Notes under the pieces: model-generated | What the model was told of the DNA's origin: nothing | Databases searched by the model: none | The model's input: only the letters and a program-made list of their open reading frames with translations | In this document: in pieces, positions 45,144 through 54,411 of the stretch | Layout of the letters: each line of letters begins with the position of its first letter | Position numbering within the stretch: position 1 is the stretch's first letter | Made by a program: the position numbers and the translations under genes | NCBI RefSeq assembly: GCF_026104355.1 | Contig: NZ_CP110535.1 | Location: 4,588,001-4,652,000 of the forward strand | Direction: 5' to 3' | Length of the DNA stretch: 64,000 nt | DNA from: Halomonas sp. BDJS001 | GTDB taxonomy: Bacteria; Pseudomonadota; Gammaproteobacteria; Pseudomonadales; Halomonadaceae

Positions 45144-45956
45144 ATGACTCCGCCTGAACCCTCTTCAACGACGCCACGCACGTGGAGAAAGCCACCGTTT
45201 ATCACTAACCCGCTGCTGCGCTACGGGCTGATCATCGTCGCGGTGGTCTATTTGATCTGGGCCTTCGGCTCATTGCCGTTTAACTGGGAGCGTATCTCGG
45301 AAGGTTTGCCACGCGCAGCACGCATTTTTAGCGGTGGCTTTCCACCCAACTTAGAGCGCTACGAGCTACTGATAACAGGCTTTAAAGAGAGCTTCCAGAT
45401 CGCCATTTTGGCTACCCTACTGGGTGTCTTTTTGTCGATCCCATTTGCTGTGATGGCGGCCCGCAACATCGCTCCTCTGCCCGTCTATATTGTGGGCCGC
45501 GCTGTGATCATCGTTTCACGCAGCTTTCACCCGGTGATCGTAGCGATCCTGTTTGTTGCCGCGGTGGGGTTTGGCCCGCTGGCGGGCATTTTGACCCTCA
45601 CTCTCTACTCGATTGGTTTTGTAGGAAAGCTGCTGGCCGAAGAGATAGAAGAGATTGATTGGGGCCAGGTAGAAGCCATGAAAGCCGCTGGCGCGGGGTA
45701 TGTGGCGATTCTGTTTTATGCCGTTTTCCCACAGATACTGCCACGCCAAGTAGGACTTTCCATGTACCAGCTAGACAGTAACCTGCGCGCATCAGCGGTG
45801 GTCGGAATCGTGGGGGCAGGCGGCATAGGCGGTACGCTAATGAACGCCTTTGGCCGCTACGACTACGATTTCGCCTTTGCCATTCTGCTCATTATCATCG
45901 CGGTCATTTTGTTCAGTGAAGGTGTCAGCGGCTGGGTAAGGAAAAAAATATGGTAG
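45144..45956 (+). CDS. phnE: Phosphonate ABC transporter permease (first PhnE)
   Basis: A 270-residue permease from ATG 45144, which has GGAGGAG 8 bases upstream. Helices start at LLRYGLIIVAVVYLIWAFGS; the PhnE-type coupling region reads GKLLAEEIEEIDWGQVEAMK and AAGAGYVAILFYAVFPQILP, and the C-terminus RYDYDFAFAILLIIIAVILF. It overlaps the second permease gene by 7 bases. Confidence 0.92.
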   Translation: MTPPEPSSTTPRTWRKPPFITNPLLRYGLIIVAVVYLIWAFGSLPFNWERISEGLPRAARIFSGGFPPNLERYELLITGFKESFQIAILATLLGVFLSIPFAVMAARNIAPLPVYIVGRAVIIVSRSFHPVIVAILFVAAVGFGPLAGILTLTLYSIGFVGKLLAEEIEEIDWGQVEAMKAAGAGYVAILFYAVFPQILPRQVGLSMYQLDSNLRASAVVGIVGAGGIGGTLMNAFGRYDYDFAFAILLIIIAVILFSEGVSGWVRKKIW

Positions 45957-46759
45957 ATCACGCACAGCAGCTTGCCGACCGTATTTGGCATCGCTATGAC
46001 CGCAAACAGCGTCTTATACGTTACGGCGTACTGCTCGCTACGTTGATGGTAGTGGTTTGGGCGGTACGCGATATTGATATTTTCTGGCCCTGGGTTTGGG
46101 ATGCACCCAACCAAATATCCGGTCTCGGGGCGCGCATGTGGCCGCCCAGTCCCGCAGGATTAAACAGCATTATCTCAGCACTGATTGAAACCGTGCATAT
46201 TGCTACGCTGGCTACCTTTCTGACGATTTTCCTGGCGCTCCCGGTGGCCTACATCGCCGCCCAGAATACAACCCCCAACCGCGCCTGCCTGTGGCTGGGC
46301 CGTTTCATTCTGGTCTCTAGCCGCTCGGTGAATACGATTATTTGGGCGCTCCTTTTCGTGGCCATTTTTGGCCCCGGTGTGTTAGCGGGCATTCTTGCCA
46401 TCGTATTTCGCTCAGTCGGCTTTATCGGCAAGCTGATGGGTGAAGCGATTGAGGAGATTGACCGACGCCCTGTAGAGGCGATGGAAGCGACCGGCGCCTC
46501 CAAGGCAAAAGTGGTCGCCTATGCAATTGTACCCCAGGTCATGCCCGCCTTTTTTGCCATTGTGATACTCCGCTGGGATATCAATATCCGCGAATCGACC
46601 GTGCTGGGGCTAGTGGGTGCCGGTGGTATCGGCGTTATTCTGCAGGGCGCAATTGATACCTTCGCTTGGCCTACCGTAGCAACTATTTTAATTGCCATTA
46701 TTGTGTTGGTGCTGATGGGGGAAGCCGTCACCAGCTTGCTACGTAGCAAGGTGCTGTAG
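45950..46759 (+). CDS. phnE: Phosphonate ABC transporter permease (second PhnE)
   Basis: A 269-residue permease, parallel to the first: GKLMGEAIEEIDRRPVEAME, then ATGASKAKVVAYAIVPQVMP and the final FAWPTVATILIAIIVLVLMG. Two distinct PhnE subunits imply a heterodimeric membrane channel (PhnDCEE). It ends the operon and is followed by a 13-bp stem hairpin. Confidence 0.92.
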   Translation: MVDHAQQLADRIWHRYDRKQRLIRYGVLLATLMVVVWAVRDIDIFWPWVWDAPNQISGLGARMWPPSPAGLNSIISALIETVHIATLATFLTIFLALPVAYIAAQNTTPNRACLWLGRFILVSSRSVNTIIWALLFVAIFGPGVLAGILAIVFRSVGFIGKLMGEAIEEIDRRPVEAMEATGASKAKVVAYAIVPQVMPAFFAIVILRWDINIRESTVLGLVGAGGIGVILQGAIDTFAWPTVATILIAIIVLVLMGEAVTSLLRSKVL

Positions 46760-46790
46760 CCCCACGGTTTAAACCAGGTTGCTTAAGCCT

Positions 46791-46825
46791 TGGCAAGCGT
46801 TTGACCTAACGCCAAACGCTTGCCA
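46791..46825 (+). terminator. Perfect 13-bp hairpin after the phn operon
   Basis: TGGCAAGCGTTTG (46791-46803) pairs with CAAACGCTTGCCA (46813-46825), 9-base loop. No T-run follows. It lies 40 bases before the next ATG, so it is either the end of the phn transcript or a leader structure or operator of the host-attachment gene. Confidence 0.6.
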
Positions 46826-46864
46826 TGGTTAGATGACCATCAACGACATGGAGTATGCACAGCG

Positions 46865-47292
46865 ATGACAACCTATATCGTGGTAGCCGACGCAGCTCGC
46901 GCACGTATTTTTACCCGGGATGCCTTAACGTTGGCGGAAAAGGAGAGCATGGTTCACGCTGAAGGACGCCTGCACGAAGGTGACTTGGTCACCGACGGTC
47001 GAGGCGATGTGCATGAGTCGATGTCCACCACCTCTCGCTCGGCGGGTGAAGAGGGAACGGCTACTAAGCACGAAAACGAGCTGTTTGCGAAAGAGGTCGC
47101 TCAGCGGCTTTACAACGCTCGAGTAGGCAACAGTATGGAGAAGCTCATTATGGTGCGCCGCCTAAATTTTTGGGGCTTTTACGCGATAAGCTCGATGCCC
47201 CTACCCAAAAGCTGGTGATTCATTCCCTATCAAAAGATCTAAGTAAAGCTTCCATGGCCGATATCCAACAAGCAGTTAGTGATTTACGCTAG
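46865..47292 (+). CDS. Host attachment family protein (AtsE-like), frameshifted near the C-terminus
   Basis: The start MTTYIVVADAARARIFTRDA, then HEGDLVTDGRGDVHES and EGTATKHENELFAKEVAQRL fit the bacterial host-attachment family (PF10116), small cytoplasmic proteins of unclear role. Near 47155 the frame should change: reading on in the shifted frame gives PKFLGLLRDKLDAPTQKLVI, HSLSKDLSKASMADIQQAVS and a stop at 47290-47292, the normal family end. The present frame stops at 47218. One base appears to be missing (mutation or sequencing error). An intact protein would have 142 residues. Confidence 0.75.
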
Positions 47293-47323
47293 TAATATCC
47301 AAAACTTAAAGCCCATCTAAGAC

Positions 47324-47350
47324 TAAAGAAAGGGTCGCTCTCGCCGATAG
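47324..47350 (+). promoter_or_regulatory. Sigma-28 (FliA) promoter of the chemoreceptor gene
   Basis: TAAAGAAA, 11 bases, GCCGATAG: 6 of 8 and 7 of 8 matches to the FliA consensus with exact spacing, including the full TAAAG. The transcript would begin near 47357, 60 bases before ATG 47418. Confidence 0.8.
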
Positions 47351-47417
47351 CCTAGAAGACATTATAAACGGTACCTCCCCCTGAGTACTGACATGCACTT
47401 CTACGTCGAGAGCGACC

Positions 47418-49283
47418 ATGCTATCTACCCTCCGAGCACGCATCCTATTGGCCGCATTAGTGGCGATTACCCTCGCCCTGGTGATTAACGGCATTGCCAG
47501 TTACACCACCGTAAAACACCATAATAGCCAGCAAATAACGCGCAATCTTAGCGCCGTAGTTAACGGTAATACGCAAGCTATCAATGAGTGGTTTAACGCA
47601 CGCTATACCATGCTTTCCAGCATGGATGATGCAGCCAATAGCGATGACCCACTTGCCGCACTTCGACAACTGGCTGGCTCAGGCAGCTTTATGACAGCCT
47701 ACATTGCTTATCCTTCCACACCAGACGCTATTTTTTCCGATGGATGGCAGCCCCCCAGCGATTACGACCCGCGTCAGCGGCCCTGGTACCAAGGCGCAGC
47801 CGAAGCGCAAGAGACCATTATTACGGCACCTTACACGGATGCCCAAACGGGGGGCTTAATCGTTACCTTTGCACGCCCTTTCTACCGTAATGGGCAGCTG
47901 GCCGCAGTCATTGGTGCGGATATTACCATCGAGGATGTGATCGAAATTGTTACCGGCATTGCCCCTACGCCATCCAGTTTCGGCTTTTTAACCACTGAAG
48001 ACGGCACCCTGATCGCGCATCCTGACGCTGACATGACGCTCGAACCTTCCACACGTTTGAGCGATGAACTGACCAACACCCGGCTTAGCGAAATCGCCCA
48101 AGCCGATGAACCCCAATCACTTGCACTGCAAAACAGCGATACGTTGCTAATGGGCAATAACGTGGGTGGTAGCAGTGGCTGGCAGTTGATTGTGGCACTG
48201 GACGAAGACGAGGCAACAGCGGGCCTGCGCGCCATCGCCACGACATCGATAGTCACGCTGCTGATTGTGGCCGCAATCACGGCAGTGGTCTTCAGTTTGC
48301 TGCTTTCTCTGCTACTACGCCGCTTGCTGGGAGTTCGTAATGCGATGGATGATATCGCATCGGGAGAGGGCGATTTAACCCGACGCTTGCCCGAAGAGGG
48401 TAATGACGAAGTCACTCAAATTGCCAAGGCCTTCAACCGTTTCGTAGGTAAAATGGAGGCCGTATTAATTGATGTACGCACCAGCAGTGAATCTGTTCAT
48501 CATGCGGCCAATGAGATCGCCATGGGTGGCCAGGACTTATCCCGTCGCACCGATAACGCTGCCGCTAGCCTGCAGCAGACCTCTGCATCGATCGAGGAAA
48601 TCACCAGCACGGTTCAACACACGGCGGCCTCCGCAAAAGAAGCCAACAAGCTCTCCCAAACCGCTTCAGAGGTAGCCAACGAAGGTGGGAAGGTTGTAGC
48701 AAATGTGGTGACCACCATGGAAGACATTACTCACGCTTCGGATAAGATCGGCGAGATTGTCACCTTGATGAACAGCATTTCATTCCAGACCAACCTGCTG
48801 GCGCTTAACGCGTCGGTGGAAGCTGCCCGCGCTGGCGAGCATGGCCGTGGTTTTGCCGTGGTGGCCGATGAAGTACGCAAGCTGGCTGGGCGTAGCAGCG
48901 ATGCCGCCAACGATATCCAAAAATTGATTGAAGATTCACAAAGCAAGGTGAATAACGGCACTACGCTCGTGCGCAATGCTGGCGCCACCATGCAGGATAT
49001 CGTGGCGCATATTACCCGCGTGACCGATGTCTTGGAGGAGATCAATGCGGCCACCAGCGAGCAGAGTGATGGCATTAATCAGGTCAATGTTGCCGTCGCA
49101 GAACTGGATCGCATGACCCAGGAGAACGCGGCCATGGTGGAAGAGTCCACTACCGCTGCCGAGCAGTTGAAAGAGCAAGCCGACCATTTAGCGGTCACCA
49201 TAGGCAGCTTCAAACTCTCTCAGCACCCATCGGCTCCGCTAACGTTAAACTCGCCCAAAGCCAAAGCGTTAGCATCATTTTGA
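47418..49283 (+). CDS. Methyl-accepting chemotaxis protein with dCache sensor
   Basis: A 621-residue chemoreceptor. First membrane helix at 7-28 ([20 protein letters not shown]), periplasmic dCache domain about 35-275 ([20 protein letters not shown] and [20 protein letters not shown] are typical), second helix about 275-302, HAMP ([20 protein letters not shown]) and signalling domain with the hairpin tip [20 protein letters not shown] and [20 protein letters not shown]. The W-xx-P docking for CheA/CheW lies in that tip. There is no C-terminal CheR-binding pentapeptide (ends KALASF). The ligand could be an amino or organic acid, as for many dCache domains. Confidence 0.95.
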   Translation: MLSTLRARILLAALVAITLALVINGIASYTTVKHHNSQQITRNLSAVVNGNTQAINEWFNARYTMLSSMDDAANSDDPLAALRQLAGSGSFMTAYIAYPSTPDAIFSDGWQPPSDYDPRQRPWYQGAAEAQETIITAPYTDAQTGGLIVTFARPFYRNGQLAAVIGADITIEDVIEIVTGIAPTPSSFGFLTTEDGTLIAHPDADMTLEPSTRLSDELTNTRLSEIAQADEPQSLALQNSDTLLMGNNVGGSSGWQLIVALDEDEATAGLRAIATTSIVTLLIVAAITAVVFSLLLSLLLRRLLGVRNAMDDIASGEGDLTRRLPEEGNDEVTQIAKAFNRFVGKMEAVLIDVRTSSESVHHAANEIAMGGQDLSRRTDNAAASLQQTSASIEEITSTVQHTAASAKEANKLSQTASEVANEGGKVVANVVTTMEDITHASDKIGEIVTLMNSISFQTNLLALNASVEAARAGEHGRGFAVVADEVRKLAGRSSDAANDIQKLIEDSQSKVNNGTTLVRNAGATMQDIVAHITRVTDVLEEINAATSEQSDGINQVNVAVAELDRMTQENAAMVEESTTAAEQLKEQADHLAVTIGSFKLSQHPSAPLTLNSPKAKALASF

Positions 49284-49287
49284 GGGA

Positions 49288-50214
49288 TTAAGGAATCGGC
49301 GGCAGCGCAATATCGTCGCTGCGCTTGGCCCCGGCCGTCATTTCACGGCACAGGCGCAGGAACTCGCGCACACCGGTGGTGAGGTATTTGTGCCGGTGCC
49401 AGATAAACGTAAACTGACGCTTTAGATCCAACTCCGGCGTCGGCAGCGGCACCAAGCTGCCGCGCCGGAAGGCATCCCGCAGCGCCAGGCGCGAGACACA
49501 GCCAATCCCCAGCCCTGACTCCACAGCACGCTTAATACCTTCCGTATGCTCTAGCTCTAGCAGGGTATTGAAGCGGCTTCGGCGGTGGCGGGCGGCGTGC
49601 TCCAGAGTCATGCGGGTGCCAGAGCCCTCTTCACGCATAATCCAGTCCTCACGCAACAGCTGTTCAAGTTCAAGGTGCTCGCGGCCTGCCAGTGGGTGCC
49701 GCGGCGAGCAAAACACGCACAGCTCATCTTCCACCCAGGGCTGGCTGATGATCATATCATCGTCGCACTGCCCCTCGATCAAGCCTAAATCCAGCGAGTG
49801 CTGGCGCACGCCCTCGATAATATGGCGGGTATTGCGCACAGCTAAGCGCACACGACTCCCCGGATGACGCTGCATAAAATCGCTAATAAGCAGTGTCGCT
49901 AAGTAGTTACCGATAGTTAGCGTAGCGCCTACATCAAGCGTACCAACCCCTTTCTGCCCACGTAGAAGCTCTTCAATCTCTTCACCACGGTCAAGCAGCG
50001 CCACCGCTTTGGGCAATAGCTGAAAACCGAGTGCGTTGAGTTTTAGGCGTTTCCCGATCCGATCCAGCAACTGGCAATCGAACTGCCGCTCAAGCTCCGC
50101 AAGTGCCGTGCTGGTCGCCGACTGAGACATGGCCAGTGCACGTGCCGCATGAGAGACACTTTCATGCTGGGCAACCGCCACAAAGACTTCCAACTGCCGC
50201 AGGGTGTAGTGCAT
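49288..50214 (-). CDS. finR: LysR-family regulator, FinR-like
   Basis: The 308-residue LysR regulator has its winged helix-turn-helix at 1-60 (LRQLEVFVAVAQHESVSHAA, then SQSATSTALAELERQFDCQL) and effector domain at about 90-290 (GTLDVGATLTIGNYLATLLI, SGLGIGCVSRLALRDAFRRG). It is divergent from fpr with 179 bases between them. In Pseudomonas the LysR-type FinR, encoded next to fprA, activates that gene under oxidative stress; this arrangement supports the name. The gene ends 4 bases from the chemoreceptor stop. Confidence 0.8.
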   Translation of the reverse strand: MHYTLRQLEVFVAVAQHESVSHAARALAMSQSATSTALAELERQFDCQLLDRIGKRLKLNALGFQLLPKAVALLDRGEEIEELLRGQKGVGTLDVGATLTIGNYLATLLISDFMQRHPGSRVRLAVRNTRHIIEGVRQHSLDLGLIEGQCDDDMIISQPWVEDELCVFCSPRHPLAGREHLELEQLLREDWIMREEGSGTRMTLEHAARHRRSRFNTLLELEHTEGIKRAVESGLGIGCVSRLALRDAFRRGSLVPLPTPELDLKRQFTFIWHRHKYLTTGVREFLRLCREMTAGAKRSDDIALPPIP

Positions 50215-50393
50215 AGCATCCGCCCTTTATTTGGTCTATATCTATTTTTCAGATAAGCGTTATCAATATAATTCGCTTAACAGATATACCACCCTTTGCT
50301 TAGACTTGCTGGCAACATATTTAAACATTTTTATTCTTTTTAAGAATATATCGATGCAGCCTAGCGCCAGCATCGACTAATGGAGAAAACGGC

Positions 50394-51170
50394 ATGAGTA
50401 AGTTTGCTCTGGAAGAAGTGCTTAGCGTTCACCACTGGAACGACACCCTGTTCAGCTTCCGCACCACCCGCGAACGCAGCCTGCGCTTCAAAACCGGCCA
50501 GTTTGTGATGATTGGCTTGGAAGTGAACGGCAAGCCGCTGATGCGCGCTTACTCTATTGCCAGCCCCAACTACGAAGACCACCTTGAGTTCTTCAGCATC
50601 AAAGTACCCGACGGCCCGCTCACTTCACGCCTTCAGCACCTGAAAGTCGGCGATCAGATCATGGTCAGCCGCAAGCCCACCGGCACACTGGTATGCGATG
50701 ACCTACTGCCGGGCCGTAACCTCTACATGCTCTCCACCGGTACCGGCTTGGCGCCGTTTATGAGCTTGATCCAGGATCCAGAAGTGTACGAGCGCTTCGA
50801 AAAGGTAGTGCTGGTTCACGGTGTGCGGGAAGTTTCTGAATTGGCCTACGCCGACTTCATCACCAAAGAGTTGCCAGCCCATGAGTACCTGGGTGAAGAC
50901 ATCGCTGAAAAGCTGGTCTACTACCCAACCGTTACTCGGGAAGAGTTCCACACCATGGGGCGCCTGACCGATCATATCCGTTCGGGCAAGCTGTTTGAAG
51001 ACACCGGTCTACCGCCCATCGACCCACGCCAGGATCGCGCAATGATCTGTGGTAGCCCCGCCATGCTGGACGATACCAGCGCACTGCTCGACGAGCTGGG
51101 CCTGAATATTTCGCCGCGCATGGGCGAGCCGGGGGACTATGTGATTGAGCGTGCGTTTGTTGAGAAGTGA
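50394..51170 (+). CDS. fpr: Ferredoxin/flavodoxin-NADP+ reductase
   Basis: A 258-residue FAD enzyme moving electrons between NADPH and ferredoxin or flavodoxin. The FAD site is MRAYSIASPNYEDHLEFFSI, followed by PDGPLTSRLQHLKVGDQIMV, the NADP site LSTGTGLAPFMSLIQDPEV, and MICGSPAMLDDTSALLDELG. The C-terminus YVIERAFVEK is the bacterial (FprA) form. GGAGAAAACGGC precedes the ATG. A terminator lies at 51227-51260. Confidence 0.95.
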   Translation: MSKFALEEVLSVHHWNDTLFSFRTTRERSLRFKTGQFVMIGLEVNGKPLMRAYSIASPNYEDHLEFFSIKVPDGPLTSRLQHLKVGDQIMVSRKPTGTLVCDDLLPGRNLYMLSTGTGLAPFMSLIQDPEVYERFEKVVLVHGVREVSELAYADFITKELPAHEYLGEDIAEKLVYYPTVTREEFHTMGRLTDHIRSGKLFEDTGLPPIDPRQDRAMICGSPAMLDDTSALLDELGLNISPRMGEPGDYVIERAFVEK

Positions 51171-51226
51171 GTGGTGAGCGGAAAAATTTTAGCCGCTATG
51201 CCGCTGTAGTGATGCATCACTAGTAC

Positions 51227-51260
51227 AAAGCCCCTGCTGGAGATGATCCGCAGGGGCTTT
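51227..51260. terminator. Intrinsic terminator between fpr and glnK
   Basis: Perfect 11-bp stem AAAGCCCCTGC/GCAGGGGCTTT with a 12-base loop; A and T runs at the two ends make it work for both the fpr and the convergent glnK transcript. Confidence 0.75.
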
Positions 51261-51331
51261 GTGCTGTTTACTACCTACAATTCAAAAACTTACTGCTTTT
51301 TATTACCATTCACCACTCACAGTTCACAAAC

Positions 51332-51742
<411 letters not shown>

Positions 51743-51774
51743 CTAACTACCAGCATACACCGCTATCGGCAGAG

Positions 51775-51803
51775 AATAAAAAAGCCTCCCACTAAAGGGA
51801 GGC
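51775..51803 (-). terminator. Intrinsic terminator after amt
   Basis: On the minus strand GCCTCCC/GGGAGGC, 6-base loop, then TTTTTTATT. It separates amt from the downstream glnK. Confidence 0.8.
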
Positions 51804-51852
51804 CAGAAGGAGCACGCCAGCTCACTAGGTCAGCATCAAATTACTTTCTACA

Positions 51853-53100
51853 TTACTTTTTGACACCAAATTCAGGGTAGGCTTCAAGACCACACTCTGC
51901 GATATCAACGCCTTCGTACTCTTCTTCTTCGCTAACCCGGATGCCCATGATGGCTTTCAGAATGAGCCATACCACCAGACTGGCCAGGAATACCCAAGCG
52001 AAGATACCTACGATGCCGATGATCTGGGCACCGAATGATGCGCCGTCATTGTTCAGCGGCACCGCCAGCACGCCCCAGATACCGACAACACCGTGAACCG
52101 AGATTGCGCCGACCGGATCATCCAGCTTCACTTTATCGAGGGTGACGATGGCTGCGACCACGATGATGCCGCCAATCGCGCCGATAATGGTCGCGCTCAG
52201 TGCGGTCGGAGAGAGCGGATCAGCGGTGATGGCCACCAGGCCAGCCAGCGCACCGTTCAAGGCCATGGTCAGATCCGCTTTGCGGAACCACAGTTTGGCC
52301 AGGATCAGGGCAGCAATAACACCACCCGCCGCTGCTGCATTAGTGTTTACAAACACCTGTGCCACGTTGTTAGCAGAATCGACAGCCGCAAGTTTGAGCT
52401 CAGAACCGCCATTGAAACCGAACCAGCCCATCCACAGAATGAAGGTACCCAGCGTTGCCAGCGGCATGTTGGCACCGGGAATAGCGTGGATAGAACCGTC
52501 TTTACCGTATTTACCTTTACGTGGGCCTAGCACGATCACACCCGCTAACGCAGCCGCCGCACCGGCAAGGTGCACAATGCCTGAACCCGCATAGTCAGAG
52601 TAGCCCACTTCAGACAACCAGCCGCCACCCCAAGTCCAGTAGCCAGACACCGGATAGATAAACGCGGTCATTACCACAGCAAAGGCCAGGAATGCCCACA
52701 GTTTCATACGCTCAGCCACGGCACCCGAAACAATCGACATGGCGGTTGCCACGAACACGACCTGGAAGAAGAAGTCAGACCGCATGGAGTAGTAAGGCGC
52801 GTCATCGCCGCCTGCGGTAACCGCATCCACACTGTTTTCAGCGCCAATCAAGAAGCCCAGATTGGGAAGGAAGCCGCCAGCGCTGCTGGAGTACATGATG
52901 TAGTAGCCCACCAGCAGGTACATGGTGCAGGCAATGGCGAACAGAGCTATATTCTTGGTCAGGATCTCAGCGGTGTTTTTGGAGCGTACCAAGCCCGCCT
53001 CTAACATTGAGAAGCCTGCCGCCATCCACATGACGAGCACACCGCAAATTAGAAAGTAGAACGTATCGAGCGCGTAGCTCAGATCAGTCAACTCATTCAT
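51853..53100 (-). CDS. amt: Ammonium transporter
   Basis: A 415-residue trimeric ammonium channel of the Amt family with 11 helices. Visible are DTFYFLICGVLVMWMAAGFS, SGIVHLAGAAAALAGVIVLG (first pore His), FILWMGWFGFNGGSELKLAA (the family signature) and AISVHGVVGIWGVLAVPLNN (second pore His). The C-terminal tail GVDIAECGLEAYPEF is the PII contact. It lies between two PII genes, 44 bases after the first. Confidence 0.95.
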   Translation of the reverse strand: MNELTDLSYALDTFYFLICGVLVMWMAAGFSMLEAGLVRSKNTAEILTKNIALFAIACTMYLLVGYYIMYSSSAGGFLPNLGFLIGAENSVDAVTAGGDDAPYYSMRSDFFFQVVFVATAMSIVSGAVAERMKLWAFLAFAVVMTAFIYPVSGYWTWGGGWLSEVGYSDYAGSGIVHLAGAAAALAGVIVLGPRKGKYGKDGSIHAIPGANMPLATLGTFILWMGWFGFNGGSELKLAAVDSANNVAQVFVNTNAAAAGGVIAALILAKLWFRKADLTMALNGALAGLVAITADPLSPTALSATIIGAIGGIIVVAAIVTLDKVKLDDPVGAISVHGVVGIWGVLAVPLNNDGASFGAQIIGIVGIFAWVFLASLVVWLILKAIMGIRVSEEEEYEGVDIAECGLEAYPEFGVKK

Positions 53101-53144
53101 TGTAAGTTCCCCGTTGAACTATAGAAATGATCCGAAAAACAGCG

Positions 53145-53839
<695 letters not shown>

Positions 53840-54184
53840 ATGGTGCCTCAAGACCGCATCAGCCGACTGGCCCAGCAGATTGGCGACCGTTTACAAAACG
53901 CCTCCCAGGCGCCGGAAGATATTCAAAAGGGCGTGCAGCAAGTCGTACGCGGTGCCTTTGACCGCTTGGAGCTTGTCTCGCGGGAGGATTTCGATATTTT
54001 AATGGACGTATTGCAACGTACCCGTTCACGGGTAGAGACGTTGGAGCGCCAAGTGGCTAACCTTGAAGCGACCGTTGAAGCTGCTGCCCCAGTGGCCACG
54101 CCAATGGAAGCAGAGGTACCGCCGGTACCGACCCCCGAACCGGACGCCGATACAGATACAGACCAGAAGAATAAGCCTGCTTAA
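53840..54184 (+). CDS. ubiK: Ubiquinone biosynthesis accessory factor UbiK (BMFP/YqiC)
   Basis: A 114-residue coiled-coil protein helping aerobic ubiquinone synthesis. The N-terminal PQDRISRLAQQIGDRLQNAS, VQQVVRGAFDRLELVSREDF, and the trimeric coiled coil DVLQRTRSRVETLERQVANL are the family features; the tail is acidic and Pro-rich. In related bacteria amt, glnK, ubiK and comM are neighbours; here comM is displaced to 62164 by iron-uptake genes. Confidence 0.92.
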   Translation: MVPQDRISRLAQQIGDRLQNASQAPEDIQKGVQQVVRGAFDRLELVSREDFDILMDVLQRTRSRVETLERQVANLEATVEAAAPVATPMEAEVPPVPTPEPDADTDTDQKNKPA

Positions 54185-54318
54185 CCCTTCCGCTTTATGC
54201 GCAGCAATAGGGCATTGGCCTGTTGCTGCGCCTTACTCTTGCTACAAATATTCATTCACTGGGACGGGCAGGTCGGCGAATGCCTCTACCCATCAACCAT
54301 TGTTAACCAAAAAACAAA

Positions 54319-54333
54319 TACGAATCACTATCG
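54319..54333. promoter_or_regulatory. Fur-box-like site upstream of the IutA-like receptor
   Basis: TACGAATCACTATCG matches the 7-1-7 Fur consensus TGATAATNATTATCA at 10 of 14 positions. It lies about 80 bases before the likely start ATG 54412. Confidence 0.5.
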
Positions 54334-54411
54334 TTGACTTTGCCTTACATGATGATAACCTCCGCTTCTTACTTGCTTATTTCCTCTCTTATCGTTTGCG
54401 GATCGTTACCC

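Noticed and set aside
51757-51768. GCCGATAG on the minus strand as a sigma-28 promoter for the downstream glnK
   Set aside because: No TAAAG-like -35 lies 11 bases upstream, and the gene is not a motility gene.
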